In this document: piece by piece, positions 1 through 9,249 of the stretch
How the letters are laid out: each line of letters starts with the position of its first letter
How positions within the stretch are numbered: the first letter of the stretch is position 1
Source: Diadophis punctatus similis
Taxonomy: Eukaryota; Chordata; Lepidosauria; Squamata; Dipsadidae
Length of the DNA stretch: 64,000 nucleotides
NCBI GenBank assembly: GCA_023053685.1
Contig: JALIGW010000010.1
Coordinates: 6,454,096 to 6,518,095 of the forward strand
Reading direction: 5' to 3'
Program-made: the position numbers and the translations under genes
The notes under the pieces: model-generated
Told to the model about the DNA's origin: nothing
Seen by the model: the letters and a program-made list of their open reading frames with translations, nothing else
The model's database searches: none

Positions 1-390
1 AGTGAATAAGAATGGATACTTTTCTTTTGAAACAGCTTCTACTTTAACTACTGATTGAAACACGGAAAAGAAGGATAAAAGGACTATTAATTGACTGAGT
101 TTACAACTAAAAAAAAACTTTTTGAACAGTTGGGAATACATTACAAAGAGTCTTTGAAATAGCCGAAATCATTGTGGAGAAGTGGGGTCACAGTGAAAGT
201 GAGAAGCAAGGACTATAACCTAACTACTTACAAATCAACTACTGTGGGGTGAGACTGATTGATATTACCATCCAGTTTCTCCTTTTGGATTAATTCTTGG
301 ATTGAATAAATTGTTAATTATCTATAAATATTTATCTTAAAACTGCAAAACCCGTATTAACTAATTTGGTTGATTGTATTAGTAATCCTT

Positions 391-525
391 AAGATAAGAT
401 AAGATAAGATAAGATAAGATAAGATAAGATAAGATAAGATAAGATAAGATAAGATAAGATAAGATAAGATAAGATAAGATAAGATAAGATAAGATAAGAT
501 AAGATAAGATAAGATAAGATAAGAT
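391..525 (+). repeat. (AAGAT)27 pentanucleotide microsatellite
   Basis: Twenty-seven uninterrupted AAGAT units in the L1 leader upstream of ORF1. Perfect units suggest a young or still unstable array. No comparable tract is present in the 5' leader of the L1 at 44485-60099. Confidence 0.97.
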
Positions 526-670
526 TGAATTAAAATAGATTGTTTAGAATATTATAAGAAAAAAAAAGAGAAAACTGTGATTTCATATTAGCTTAGAATT
601 ACATTGTCTAATCATATTGGCAAGGTGTTTGTATATGCGTTTGTGGAAAAACATTAGTCAATCATTTAAT

Positions 671-1108
671 ATGTCCAGTACATCCACGATTACCAAAGTG
701 AGTAAAAAACAAATACCAATTCCACCTCCACAAACCCCAGGGTCTCCTCACCAACAAAGATCAACAGAAGCCATGTTAGCAAAAGAGAAATCGGCTTCAT
801 CTACAAGTCTTCAATCTATTCAAGACACTTTGATAATGATGCAGGAACAAATGGCTAGAACACAAACGTCAATTGAGAACAATAGAGATGAGGCAAGACA
901 ACATCAAGAACTTAAAATAGAAATGAATGTAGTAAAAGATAAGGTGAATTGTGTGGATGAAAAGGTTGCAAATATCCAGCAGACTTTAGCTGAAAATGTA
1001 CAAAAGGTCAAAATATTAGAAAATAAGATGGAATTGGTGGAGCAAAAAGTAACCAATATAGAGGAGAACAATGCCCTAACAATCAGAAACTTGGAAGATG
1101 CTCTAGCC
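671..1108 (+). pseudogene. ORF1: L1 ORF1p, N-terminal half (split by hAT-1)
   Basis: RNA-binding chaperone of L1. The ATG at 671 gives MSSTSTITKVSK, a basic and Ser/Pro-rich head similar in style to the start of the other L1 ORF1 in the window; the open frame runs further upstream only through a TTG. From about residue 35 there are heptad-like stretches rich in Gln, Glu, Lys, Val and Ile (MQEQMARTQTSIE, VKDKVNCVDEKV, VEQKVTNIEE), the coiled coil that trimerises ORF1p. The frame runs unbroken to the hAT-1 target site at 1101-1108, and the rest of the protein resumes at 4532. Function is lost by the insertion and by a later stop. Confidence 0.85.
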
Positions 1109-1502
1109 CAGTGGTTCCCAAAGGGGGCGGTATCGCCCCCCGGGGGCGGTGGGAACCCTTAGGGGGGCGGTAGGAGGCAAGGGTGGTGTCAGGGGGGCGG
1201 TGAGAGGGGCCAGGGAGGCAGTAGGTGGTTTGCAGGTCCTGTCCCCGTGCCGCCACCCATGTCCACACAATCGCCCAGGAGCGGCAGAATCGGAAAAGGC
1301 GGGGAGGCTCCGCAGAGTGGCAGCGGGCAAAGGCGCAGGACGTGGTGTGAATCGGCAGGGGGAGAGTGCTCTGAGCACGGCACAGCGACGAGGGAAGCCG
1401 AACGCTCCCGAAGCTGCTCGGGTGAGCACTCGCAGACCCACGGGAAGGCCCCGTCCTGCCCTGGAACCTGCGCGTGTGCGGACTTTCCCGCCCGGCATTC
1501 CT

Positions 1503-1515
1503 GTTGCCTAGCAAC
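1503..1515 (+). promoter_or_regulatory. RFX X-box upstream of the RSPH14-like exon
   Basis: GTTGCCTAGCAAC is a perfect palindromic X-box, the binding site of RFX factors that drive ciliary genes. It lies 35 bp upstream of the ATG of an exon matching RSPH14, an axonemal radial-spoke-associated protein, which is where such a box is expected. It therefore appears that the transposon carries the ancestral core promoter and not only coding sequence. Confidence 0.8.
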
Positions 1516-1549
1516 TTGGCACATGCAATTCAGCGGGCTCCCCTCTGGC

Positions 1550-1741
1550 ATGGCGCACCCACAGATCTCGGCCCCCCCCAACATCGACCCCACCAAGGCG
1601 CCCATGGCCTTCGGCTGCCGAGGCCTCCCCAAGCTCAATGAAGAGCTGCAGCACCCCGAGCTGCTGACGTGGCAGCAGGCCTGATAGTGCTCTGCGACCT
1701 GGTGCACGACCCAGAGAATGCTTACCAAGCCATCGGCCTGG
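1550..1741 (+). pseudogene. RSPH14: Captured first coding exon of RSPH14 (formerly RTDR1)
   Basis: From the ATG at 1550 the frame reads MAHPQ, then PPNIDPTKAPMAFG and LPKLNEELQ, which I recognise as the start of RSPH14, an armadillo-repeat protein linked to ciliary radial spokes. After 44 codons a TGA appears at 1682; adding one C in the GCCTGATAG context restores the frame, which continues LCDLVHDPE, the next conserved segment. The exon ends at a good splice donor, G|GTGAGT at 1741/1742. So this is exon 1 with its promoter and the start of intron 1, with one 1-bp deletion. It lies entirely between hAT-1 termini, so it is a transposed copy and not the gene itself. The assignment is from memory of the human protein. 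Confidence 0.82.
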
Positions 1742-1820
1742 GTGAGTGGTGGCAGTTGCCTGGCCAGGGCTGGCGGGAGGGAATGGAAGGGAGGGAAGAA
1801 GGAAAGGAAGAAAGAAAAAA

Positions 1821-1904
1821 AGGAGGGAGGGAGGGAGGGAGGGAGGGAGGAAGGAAGGAAGGAAGGAAGGAAGGAAGGAAGGAAGGAAGGAAGGAAGGAA
1901 GGAA
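1821..1904 (+). repeat. (GGGA)n/(GGAA)n simple repeat
   Basis: Tetranucleotide array, GGGA units turning into GGAA units, about 80 bp downstream of the captured RSPH14 splice donor and so in its former intron 1. Imperfect AAAG-rich DNA continues on the left from about 1773. Confidence 0.95.
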
Positions 1905-2161
1905 AAGAAAAGGCCAGCTGGCCCATTGCGGAGCCAGGGCCAGATCTTTTCGGGGGAGGAAGAGGCTTCACCTTCGCAAAGGAATGAAGGAAGGGCCGGA
2001 GAGGCATTTTTTTTGCAAAAACGAAGATGAGGCTGCCAGGCTGGCATTAAAGCGCAGAGCCGAGGAAACAGCCAGAAGAAGCAGGATTTGTTCCTCTTCC
2101 CCCCTCCGCCCCTCCACCTGTTCCACTCAGGCTTCGCTTCTAAGCCTGGTTGTGCCTCTCG

Positions 2162-2180
2162 GTGTGTGTGTGTGTGTGTG
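2162..2180 (+). repeat. (GT)n microsatellite
   Basis: About nine GT dinucleotides inside hAT-1, followed by a mixed CG/TG-rich run to about 2210. Confidence 0.9.
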
Positions 2181-2481
2181 CACGCACGCGTGTGCATGCG
2201 TGCGCAGCAATCCACACGTGCTTGCAGGCAGCGCGCGAACAACCCCTGAACCCTGGGCGGGCTGCAGCCAGGGCTGGCTCAAGGGAGCAAACTTGCAGCC
2301 CCGGCGGCAAATGACTGCATGACTGAATATTCAGGCATGCCTCATCTTCGCGAGCAGCCCACACCCTCTCTGGCTAATCTCCGGGCAGCCTGGCTCTGCC
2401 CCAGCGCCACTCGGTGCTTCTCGGTGCTGGAGGAAAGCGCAGGAATTCCTGGCCCTGTGCTTCCCCACCACCGCCAGCTCC

Positions 2482-2512
2482 AGGAGGAGGAGGAGGAGGA
2501 GGAGGAGGAGGA
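2482..2512 (+). repeat. (AGG)n trinucleotide repeat
   Basis: About ten AGG units in a GC-rich part of hAT-1 (2319-2700). Read in reverse it encodes a proline run inside an open frame at 2374-2700 on the minus strand. That frame matches no gene I recognise; the segment may be further captured DNA. Confidence 0.9.
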
Positions 2513-2810
2513 TATGGCTCCGGAGGCACGGAGCTCTTCCTCGCAGCGGCTGCCTCCGCTTGCAGTTTTAATTCCTCAATGAAACGGCCCTGGTTGGACA
2601 CTTCTGCCTGGAAGAGAAATGGTGGGCGAACATAGTCAAGGCATGCCGGAGATATAGTTCCTCCGAGGCAGACAAGCCTGTCCCTCAGTACCAGGGGCAT
2701 CCAGCTGTGTTTCTAGAACTGACAGCCTGCAATGGCTGGCCCCAGCATCTGGAACAGCCTCAAGTCAGTCCTGAAGAAAAACAATGATTCCTTGTTTCTG
2801 AACGACAAAA

Positions 2811-3820
2811 TAAAAAAAGAAAGAAAGAAAGAGAAAGAAAGATAGTAGGAAGGAAGGCAGATAGACAGAAAAAGAAAGTAGGAAGGGAAGGGAGGGAAGA
2901 AGGAAAGGAAAGAAAGTAAGTAAGAAAGAAAGAGGGAGGGAGGGAGGGAGGAAGATAGACAGAAAAAGAAAGGAGGGAGGGAAGAAGGAAAGAAAAAGGA
3001 AAGAAAGAAAAAGAAGATGGTAGGTAGGAAGGAAGATAGAAAAAGAAAGTAGGAAGGGAGGGAAAGGAAAGAAAGTAAGTAAGAAAGAGGGAGGGAGGGA
3101 GGAAGATAGACAGAAAAAGAAAGGAGGGAGGGAAGAAGGAAAGAAAGGAAAGAAAGAAAAAGAAAGATGGAGGTAGGAAGGAAGATAGACAGAAAAAGAA
3201 AGGAGGGAGGGAAGGAAAGAAAGTAAGTAAGAAAGAGGGAGGGAGGGAGGAAGATAGACAGAAAAAGAAAGGAGGGAGGGAAGAAGGAAAGAAAAAGGAA
3301 AGAAAGAAAAAAAGAGGGTAGGAAGGAAGGAAGATAGACAGAAAAAGAAAGTAGGAAGGGAGGGAAGAAGGAAAGAAAGAAAGGGAGGGAGGGAGGGAGA
3401 TAGACAGAAAAAGAAAGGAGGGAGGGAAGAAGGAAAGAAAAAGGAAAGAAAGAAAAAGAAGATGGTAGGAAGGAAGGAAGATAGACAGAAAAAGAAAGTA
3501 GGAAGGGAGGGAAAGGAAAGAAAGTAAGTAAGTAAGAAAGAGGGAGGGAGGAAGATAGAAAAAGAAAGGAGGGAGGGAAGAAGGAAAGAAAGGAAAGAAA
3601 GGAAAGAAAGAAAAAGAAAGATGGAGGTAGGAAGGAAGATAGACAGAAAAAGAAAGGAGGGAGGGAAGGAAAGGAAAGAAAGTAAGTAAGAAAGAGGGAG
3701 GGAGGGAGGAAGATAGACAGAAAAAGAAAGTAGGAAGGGAGGGAAGAAGGAAAGAAAGAAAGAAAGGGAGGGAGGGAGATAGACAGAAAAAGAAAGGAGG
3801 GAGGGAAGAAGGAAAGAAAG

Positions 3821-3875
<55 letters not shown>

Positions 3876-4325
3876 GAAAGAAATATGGTAGGAAGGAAGG
3901 AAGATAGACAGAAAAAGAAAGTAGGAAGGGAAGGGAGGGAGGAAGGAAAGAAAGAAAGGGAGGGAGGGAGGAAGATAGACAGAAAAAGAAAGGAGGGAGA
4001 AAAGAAGGAAAGAAAAAGGAAAGAGAAAAAGAAAAAGAAAAAGAAAGAAAGATGGTAGGAAGGAAGGAAGATAGACAGAAAAAGAAAGGAGGGAAGAAGG
4101 AAAGAATGAAAGAAAAAGGGAGGGAGGGAAGAAGAAAGACAAAAAGAAAGAAAGAGAAAGAAAGATGGTAGGTAGGAAGGAAGAAAGACAGAAATAGAAA
4201 GGAGGGAGGGAAGGGAAGGGAGGGAAGAAGGAAAGAAAGGAAAGAAAGAAAGAGGGAGGGAGGGAGGAAGACAGAAAGAAAGAAGAGGGAAGGGAGAGAA
4301 GAAAGAAAGAACGAAAGAAAGAAAG
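2811..4325 (+). repeat. 1.5-kb polypurine composite satellite
   Basis: Almost pure A/G on the plus strand for 1.5 kb. The array is not a plain tetranucleotide: GAAAG, GGAGG and GGAAG blocks are arranged around a recurring marker, ATAGACAGAAAAAGAAAG, seen at about 2861, 2955, 3106, 3185, 3254, 3334, 3400, 3481 and 3639 and on to about 4075, spaced roughly 65-150 bp. That gives a higher-order period with variants (GTAGGAAGG or GAGGGAGGG after the marker). The very long Phe/Leu/Ser frames on the minus strand here are products of the repeat and not proteins. Confidence 0.95.
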
Positions 4326-4531
4326 ACTTATGACCACAATTGAGCCTAACATTTTGGTTGCAAAGCAAGAGCGTTGTTAAGTGAGTTTCACCACATTTTA
4401 CAAGTTGGCCATGCCCACCCGGTCACCTGACCACTAAGCCACGCCCACCTGTGGGGGTGGGGGTGGGGGGCGGTGAGGATGAGTTTGTAGCACCAAGGGG
4501 GCGGTGGACTGAAAAAGTTTGGGAACCACTG

Positions 4532-5142
4532 CTCTAGCCCGTCTGGAACTTGAGTGTGCTTCATATTATTTAAGGTTTCAGAATATTTTGGAAGATAAAG
4601 GAGAGAATTTAAGGGAAAAATTAGCAGAAATACTGGCAGAGATTCTCCAAATTGATTCACAAGCGATGACCTAAGAAATTGATGAAATATATAGAGTGAG
4701 CACAAACTATGCGAGAAAACATCATCTTCCTAGGGAAGTTCATATCAAATTTATAAGGAGAGCAGTCCGGGATGATATACTTAAGCTGATTAGAAATGAG
4801 GCCATCCTATACAAGGGCAAAGAGATTATAATTCTAAAACAGATACCCCGCAGAATAAGGATCTACCGAAAACAATACCAATTTTTAACATCCCAGTTAT
4901 CAAAAAACAAAATTATGTTTCGATGGTTGATGCCAGAAGGGTTATTAGTAACGTGGCAGGATAAAAAACACAAAATTTCATCAATTGAACAAGCACAAGA
5001 ATTCTTTGATCTATATTGTGAATCAGAGGATGAACAAACCAGTAAAGATAGTAGAGAGGAATTAGATATAGGAGTCAGGAGGAGGCGCCACAAATGGAAG
5101 AGAGTGCTCCAAAAGAAAGGAAAAAGAGACAGGAAGAGCTAG
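4532..5142 (+). pseudogene. ORF1: L1 ORF1p, C-terminal half
   Basis: Continuation of ORF1 after hAT-1. The frame passes a stop near 4671 and then carries the conserved core: EIYRVSTNYARK, PREVHIKFIRRAVRDDILK and a basic C-terminal domain ending RKKGKRDRKS-like at 5142. The I-Y-R and P-R-x-V-x-I-x-F motifs are characteristic of the ORF1p RRM and C-terminal domain that bind RNA. The stop and the transposon make it a pseudogene. It ends 61 bp before ORF2, the usual L1 spacing. Confidence 0.88.
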
Positions 5143-5203
5143 AAGGAGCAAAAAGTAGAACTTTTAGAGAAACAAGGAATACTAAAAGAAACTACAGACA
5201 GTA

Positions 5204-8200
5204 ATGGCAGAAGAGCTCAAATTAATATCATTAAATATTAATGGCTTAAACAACCCCCAAAAAAGATCCCAAATATTTTCTAAATTAAAAAAACTTGATT
5301 GTAATGTGATCTCCTTACAGGAGGTCCATATTAAAAAAGAAGACCAAAAATTACTGGAGAAGCCAAAATTAGGCAAATTATATTCATCGTTAGCAGAAAA
5401 AAAAATAGGGGAATTGCGGTATATGTTAAAAGATCAATAAGCTCAAGCCTGATATACAATGATCAGGAAGGCTGTATACTTATGATAAAATTGGATTTAG
5501 GACAGAAATCAATCAGTTTGATAACAATATATGCTCCGAATGATAATCAACTTTTATTTTATATGAAACTACATGAAAAAATCATAGAGTTGGAACTAGA
5601 TAATATATGCATTAACGGGGATTTTAATGCTATCCCAAATCGCAAATTAGATTATAAAGGTAGTAAAAAGTTTCTATAAAGGTAGAAAAAAAATATCCTC
5701 ACAAGTTCATTTTGGGAGTTGAGTAATGAATTTGGTCTCAGAGATGTATGGAGGGAAAAACATAAATTACAACAGCAATATACATTTTTTTCTAACCCTC
5801 ACCAATCTTGGTCGCAGATAGATATGGTCTGGGCCTCTCTGGAAATATTGAATGGAATTGAAGAGATTGAAATTCAACCTAATATTTAGGCAGACCACAA
5901 TCCGGTAATATTAAAATTGAAAGGACAGGAAAAAAAAACCAAGATGGACAATGAATCAATCTTTAATTAAAGATAAGGAATTTAAAGATTGGCTTGAGAA
6001 AGAATTAGAAATATTTTTAAAAATAAATAAATCAGATGAGATTACACCCCAAATTCTGTGGGATACAACAAAAGCATATATCCGTGGACTAATAATATCA
6101 TATACATCAAAAAAGAAAAAGGAAAAAAGTGCCTATTTGAATTTTTATATGAAGAGTTAAAAACAAAAGAGTCAGAATTACAGTATGATCCACAAAATAA
6201 GTATACAAAAGAACAACGAGATATAATAAAACATAGAATAAATCTCAATACCCAAGAAGAATTAGCCACAAATATAAGAATGGCCAAGCAACATTATTTT
6301 GAGAACGCAAATAAGCCAAGTAGATGGCTGGCTTATAGATTAAGAAAACAAAAAGAAGCTAAAATAATAGATAAATTAGTAGATGATGAAGGAACAATTC
6401 ATTATAATAGGGAGGAGAAAAAAAGTATAGCATTAAAATTTTATAAAAAACTTTATGCTAGCGAAGAAATAAATGAAGGGAAAGTTAAGAACTATTTAAA
6501 TTTTGCAAATGTTAAGCAAATTACTGAAGACCAAAAACAAGCTCTGAATAGACCTATCACAAAGACGGAACTGCAAGCTATCATAAAACAACAGAAAAAT
6601 AATAAAACCCCGGGACCGGATGGTTTACCGGTTGAGATATACAAAAATATACCAAATATTTTTGAAGATTTTTTGTTGCAGTTTTTAATGATATTTTAGA
6701 AAAGGCACAGATACCATCATCTTGGTCCGAAGCCCTAATTACACTGATCCCTAAAGAAGACGCAGAACATGAATTAATTCAAAATTATCGGCCTATATCC
6801 CTCCTCAATGCAGATTACAAAATATTCATTTCCATTATAGCACAAAGATTCAAGGAAATACTGAATGAACACATACACCAGGATCAAAATGGGTTTTTGC
6901 CAAAACGCCAAATTAAAAATAATTTAAGAACAATAATAAACACTCTTGAATACTATGAGGAACATCCCGGCAAGCAACTTGCACTGGTTTTCCTTGACGC
7001 CCAAAAGGCATTTGATAACGTAAATTGGAATTTTATTATTTATCAATTGGGAAAAATGAATTTCGGGACTAAATTTATAAAATTAATCCAATCAACATAC
7101 TCAAAACAAGTGGCTTCCATTATAATAAATGGCGAATGCACAGAAAAATTCAAAATCCAAAAAGGAGTTAGACAGGGTTGCCCACTATCTCCTGTCCTAT
7201 TTATATTAACATTGGAAACGTTATTAATAAAAATAAGAGAAGATCAAGAGGTTAAAGGATTAAAGATTAGGAAGGAAGAATATAAGACTCAAGCCTTTGC
7301 CGACAATTTGGCCTTTATAATTGAAGAACCACTTGAATCTGGACCAAAATTAATAAAATTAATTGAGGAATTTGGAGAAGTAGCAGGACTTAAAATAAAT
7401 AAAAACAAAACTAAAATTATAACCAAAAATCTTACAAAACAGCAGATTAAGCAATTGGAAGAATTAATAGGTATGCAGGTGGTGAAAAAAGTAAAATACC
7501 TAGGAATTTGGCTCACGGCAAAGTGCTCAACAATTAAGGAAGAAAATTATACCAAATTATTAACTCAAATTAAAAAGGATTTGGAAAATTGGAAAAACAT
7601 TCAGCTTTCACTATTAGGAAGAATTTCTTCTATAAAAATGAATGTCCTGCCAAAGTTGCTATACCTATTTCAGGTGATTCCAATAAACCCAGGGAGAAAT
7701 TTTTTCTCAGATTTGACAAAGATAATGTCAAAATTTATTTGGCAAGGAAAAAAACCCGAGAATAAGGCAAAATTCACTTCAAGATGTTAAAGAAAGAGGT
7801 GGACTGGGTGTCCCAAATTGGCAATTATATTATTATTCGGCAGGTTTATCTTGGATTAGAGAATGGATACAGCTTAAAAACAGTAGAACCTTGACGATTG
7901 AAGGGCATGACCTTCATCTGGGATGGCATGCATATATCTGGGATGATAAATATAAAGTACATACTTATTTCAAAAAACATTTATTAAGAAATTCACTCCT
8001 TCAAATTTGGCTACAAATTAAAAGACAACACTATTCAAAAATTCCAATTTGGTATTCTCCCGTTGGAGCCCTTAAACATCCCAGTTTGATGTCTTATGAC
8101 AGAGCTATAAAATATAAAGAATTAATCAATGAATAGGGAAATTTGAAGTGTAGAGATGAACTGGCAGAAGGAGGTATAAATTTAGACTGGTGGACATATA

Positions 8201-8943
8201 CCCAAGTCCAAGCAAAATTCTACAAAGACAATAAGACATATGGTTTTCAGAAGGAATATAGCAACTTTGACAGGACATTTCTGGGACCGGAAGATAATTT
8301 GATTGGAAAAATTTATAAATTTTTAATAAAATATAAATTAGAAGAGATAGTTAAAGAACCAATGCTGAGATGGGCCAAAAACTTTGGATATTCGATAGAT
8401 TTAGATAAATGGGAAGAAATTTGGATGACAAATTGGCAGATGACAATGTCAGTGGCCTTCAAGGAGAACCAGTGCAAGATGTTTTAAAGGTGGCACCTTC
8501 CACCGACAAGAATTGCAAGGATTTCGCAGAATTCATCTGCCTTATGTTGGAAATGCAAAAAAGAAATAGGCACATACTATCATACCTGGTGGACTTGTAA
8601 GAAAGCTAAGAGCTATTGGGCCATTATAGGGAAGTGGATTAAAGAAATAACCCAGGAAGAATTTTCTAATAAACCCGAGTTTTTCTTGTTAGGCATCATT
8701 GAACCAAGAGTTAACAAAGATACCCAATACATTACTATTCATATTCTAACGGCAGCTAGGATTATATACGCGCAGTTCTGGAAAAACAGTGAAACGCCTA
8801 CAGAGGAGGACATGATTAGAAAGATAATGGACTGCGCTGAGATGGACAAATTAACAAAGGAATTAAAGGATAAACAAGAATCAGACTTTTATATAATATG
8901 GAACAAATTTTATGATCGGTTAAGAAAAAGAAGGAATGTATAA
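5204..8943 (+). pseudogene. ORF2: L1 ORF2p endonuclease-reverse transcriptase, broken
   Basis: Starts with MAEELKLISLNINGLNN and LQEVHI, the apurinic-type endonuclease signature (catalytic Asn and Glu). The endonuclease part breaks at 5438 and 5677. Reverse transcriptase is spread over 6058-6699 (TPGPDGLPVE), 6697-6896 (IPKED, NYRPISLLN, in another frame) and 6897-7790 (ALVFLDAQKAFDNVNW, GVRQGCPLSPVLF). The catalytic FADD box reads FADN (7298-7309), so one metal-binding Asp is lost. Fragments at 7891-8136, 8143-8487 and 8686-8943 cover the thumb and C-terminal Cys region (CWKCKKEIGTYYHTWWTCKK-like around 8550-8600). At least six frame breaks; cannot mobilise itself. Confidence 0.9.
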
Positions 8944-9249
8944 AATGTATATCTGTCAACTCTGAATAATATAAGATATTTGTGTGTAAAAATTCATTAA
9001 ATGTAACATGGTATATTTATATTAATATAAGTAAAAACTATAGATTTAAAAGGCTATATAGATAATACGGATATAGTTGTTTATTATGGGGAAAAAATGT
9101 AACTTAAATTATGTAAAGTTCCGAGGATAGCTTATTGGAGTTAGGGGCTAAACAGAAAAGCCCAAAATGTTTATTTGTTGTTGTGTATGTCACTGTTGTA
9201 TTGTTGTATAGTTTTGTGTATTTAATTAAAAAAAATAAAAAAAAATCAT

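Larger units (their letters stand above)
1109..4531. mobile_element. hAT-1: non-autonomous hAT transposon with captured host DNA
   Basis: A 3423-bp DNA transposon inserted in L1 ORF1. The 8-bp target duplication CTCTAGCC is exact at 1101-1108 and 4532-4539. Terminal inverted repeats begin CAGTGGTTCCCAAA at both ends, typical of the hAT superfamily. GGGGGCGGT motifs recur near both ends (about four copies in 1123-1195, two in 4470-4505), and GTCACCTGAC with CCACGCCCACC lie near the right end; such subterminal repeats usually bind transposase. There is no transposase ORF. The interior holds a GC-rich segment with the RSPH14 first exon, simple repeats, 1.5 kb of polypurine DNA, and at 4326-4390 a piece of the squamate repeat that reads CACAATTGAGCC. 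Superfamily call is firm; the family is not known to me. Confidence 0.93.
1..9249 (+). mobile_element. L1 LINE (copy C), near full length, defective
   Basis: Non-LTR retrotransposon of the L1 clade read on the plus strand. Order: leader with an (AAGAT)n tract, ORF1 from 671, ORF2 from 5204 to 8943, about 300 bp of 3' UTR, and an A-rich tail at 9229-9249. Removing the inserted hAT-1 (1109-4531 plus one target duplication) leaves about 5.8 kb, the same as the full-length L1 at 44485-60099, so the true 5' end should be at or just before position 1. Both ORFs carry stops and frameshifts, so this copy is dead. Its proteins differ clearly from the L1 pair on the right of the window, so it belongs to another L1 family. 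I could not find a target duplication because the 5' edge is not visible. Confidence 0.9.

Noticed and set aside
391..525. Regular repeats that might suggest a CRISPR or other spacer array.
   Set aside because: Pure pentanucleotide with no spacers in a vertebrate L1 leader.
1550..1741. The idea that the RSPH14 exon marks the genuine host gene.
   Set aside because: It lies inside transposon termini with an exact target duplication within an L1 ORF, has a frameshift, and no further RSPH14 exon follows.
2374..2700. A 108-codon minus-strand frame with a poly-Pro run inside hAT-1.
   Set aside because: Could be another captured exon, but the composition follows from the AGG repeat and I recognise no homologue; not annotated as a gene.
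2713..4368. Two very long minus-strand open frames (over 500 codons) rich in Phe, Leu, Ser and Pro.
   Set aside because: They are the translation of the polypurine repeat, which lacks stops by composition. No protein signal.
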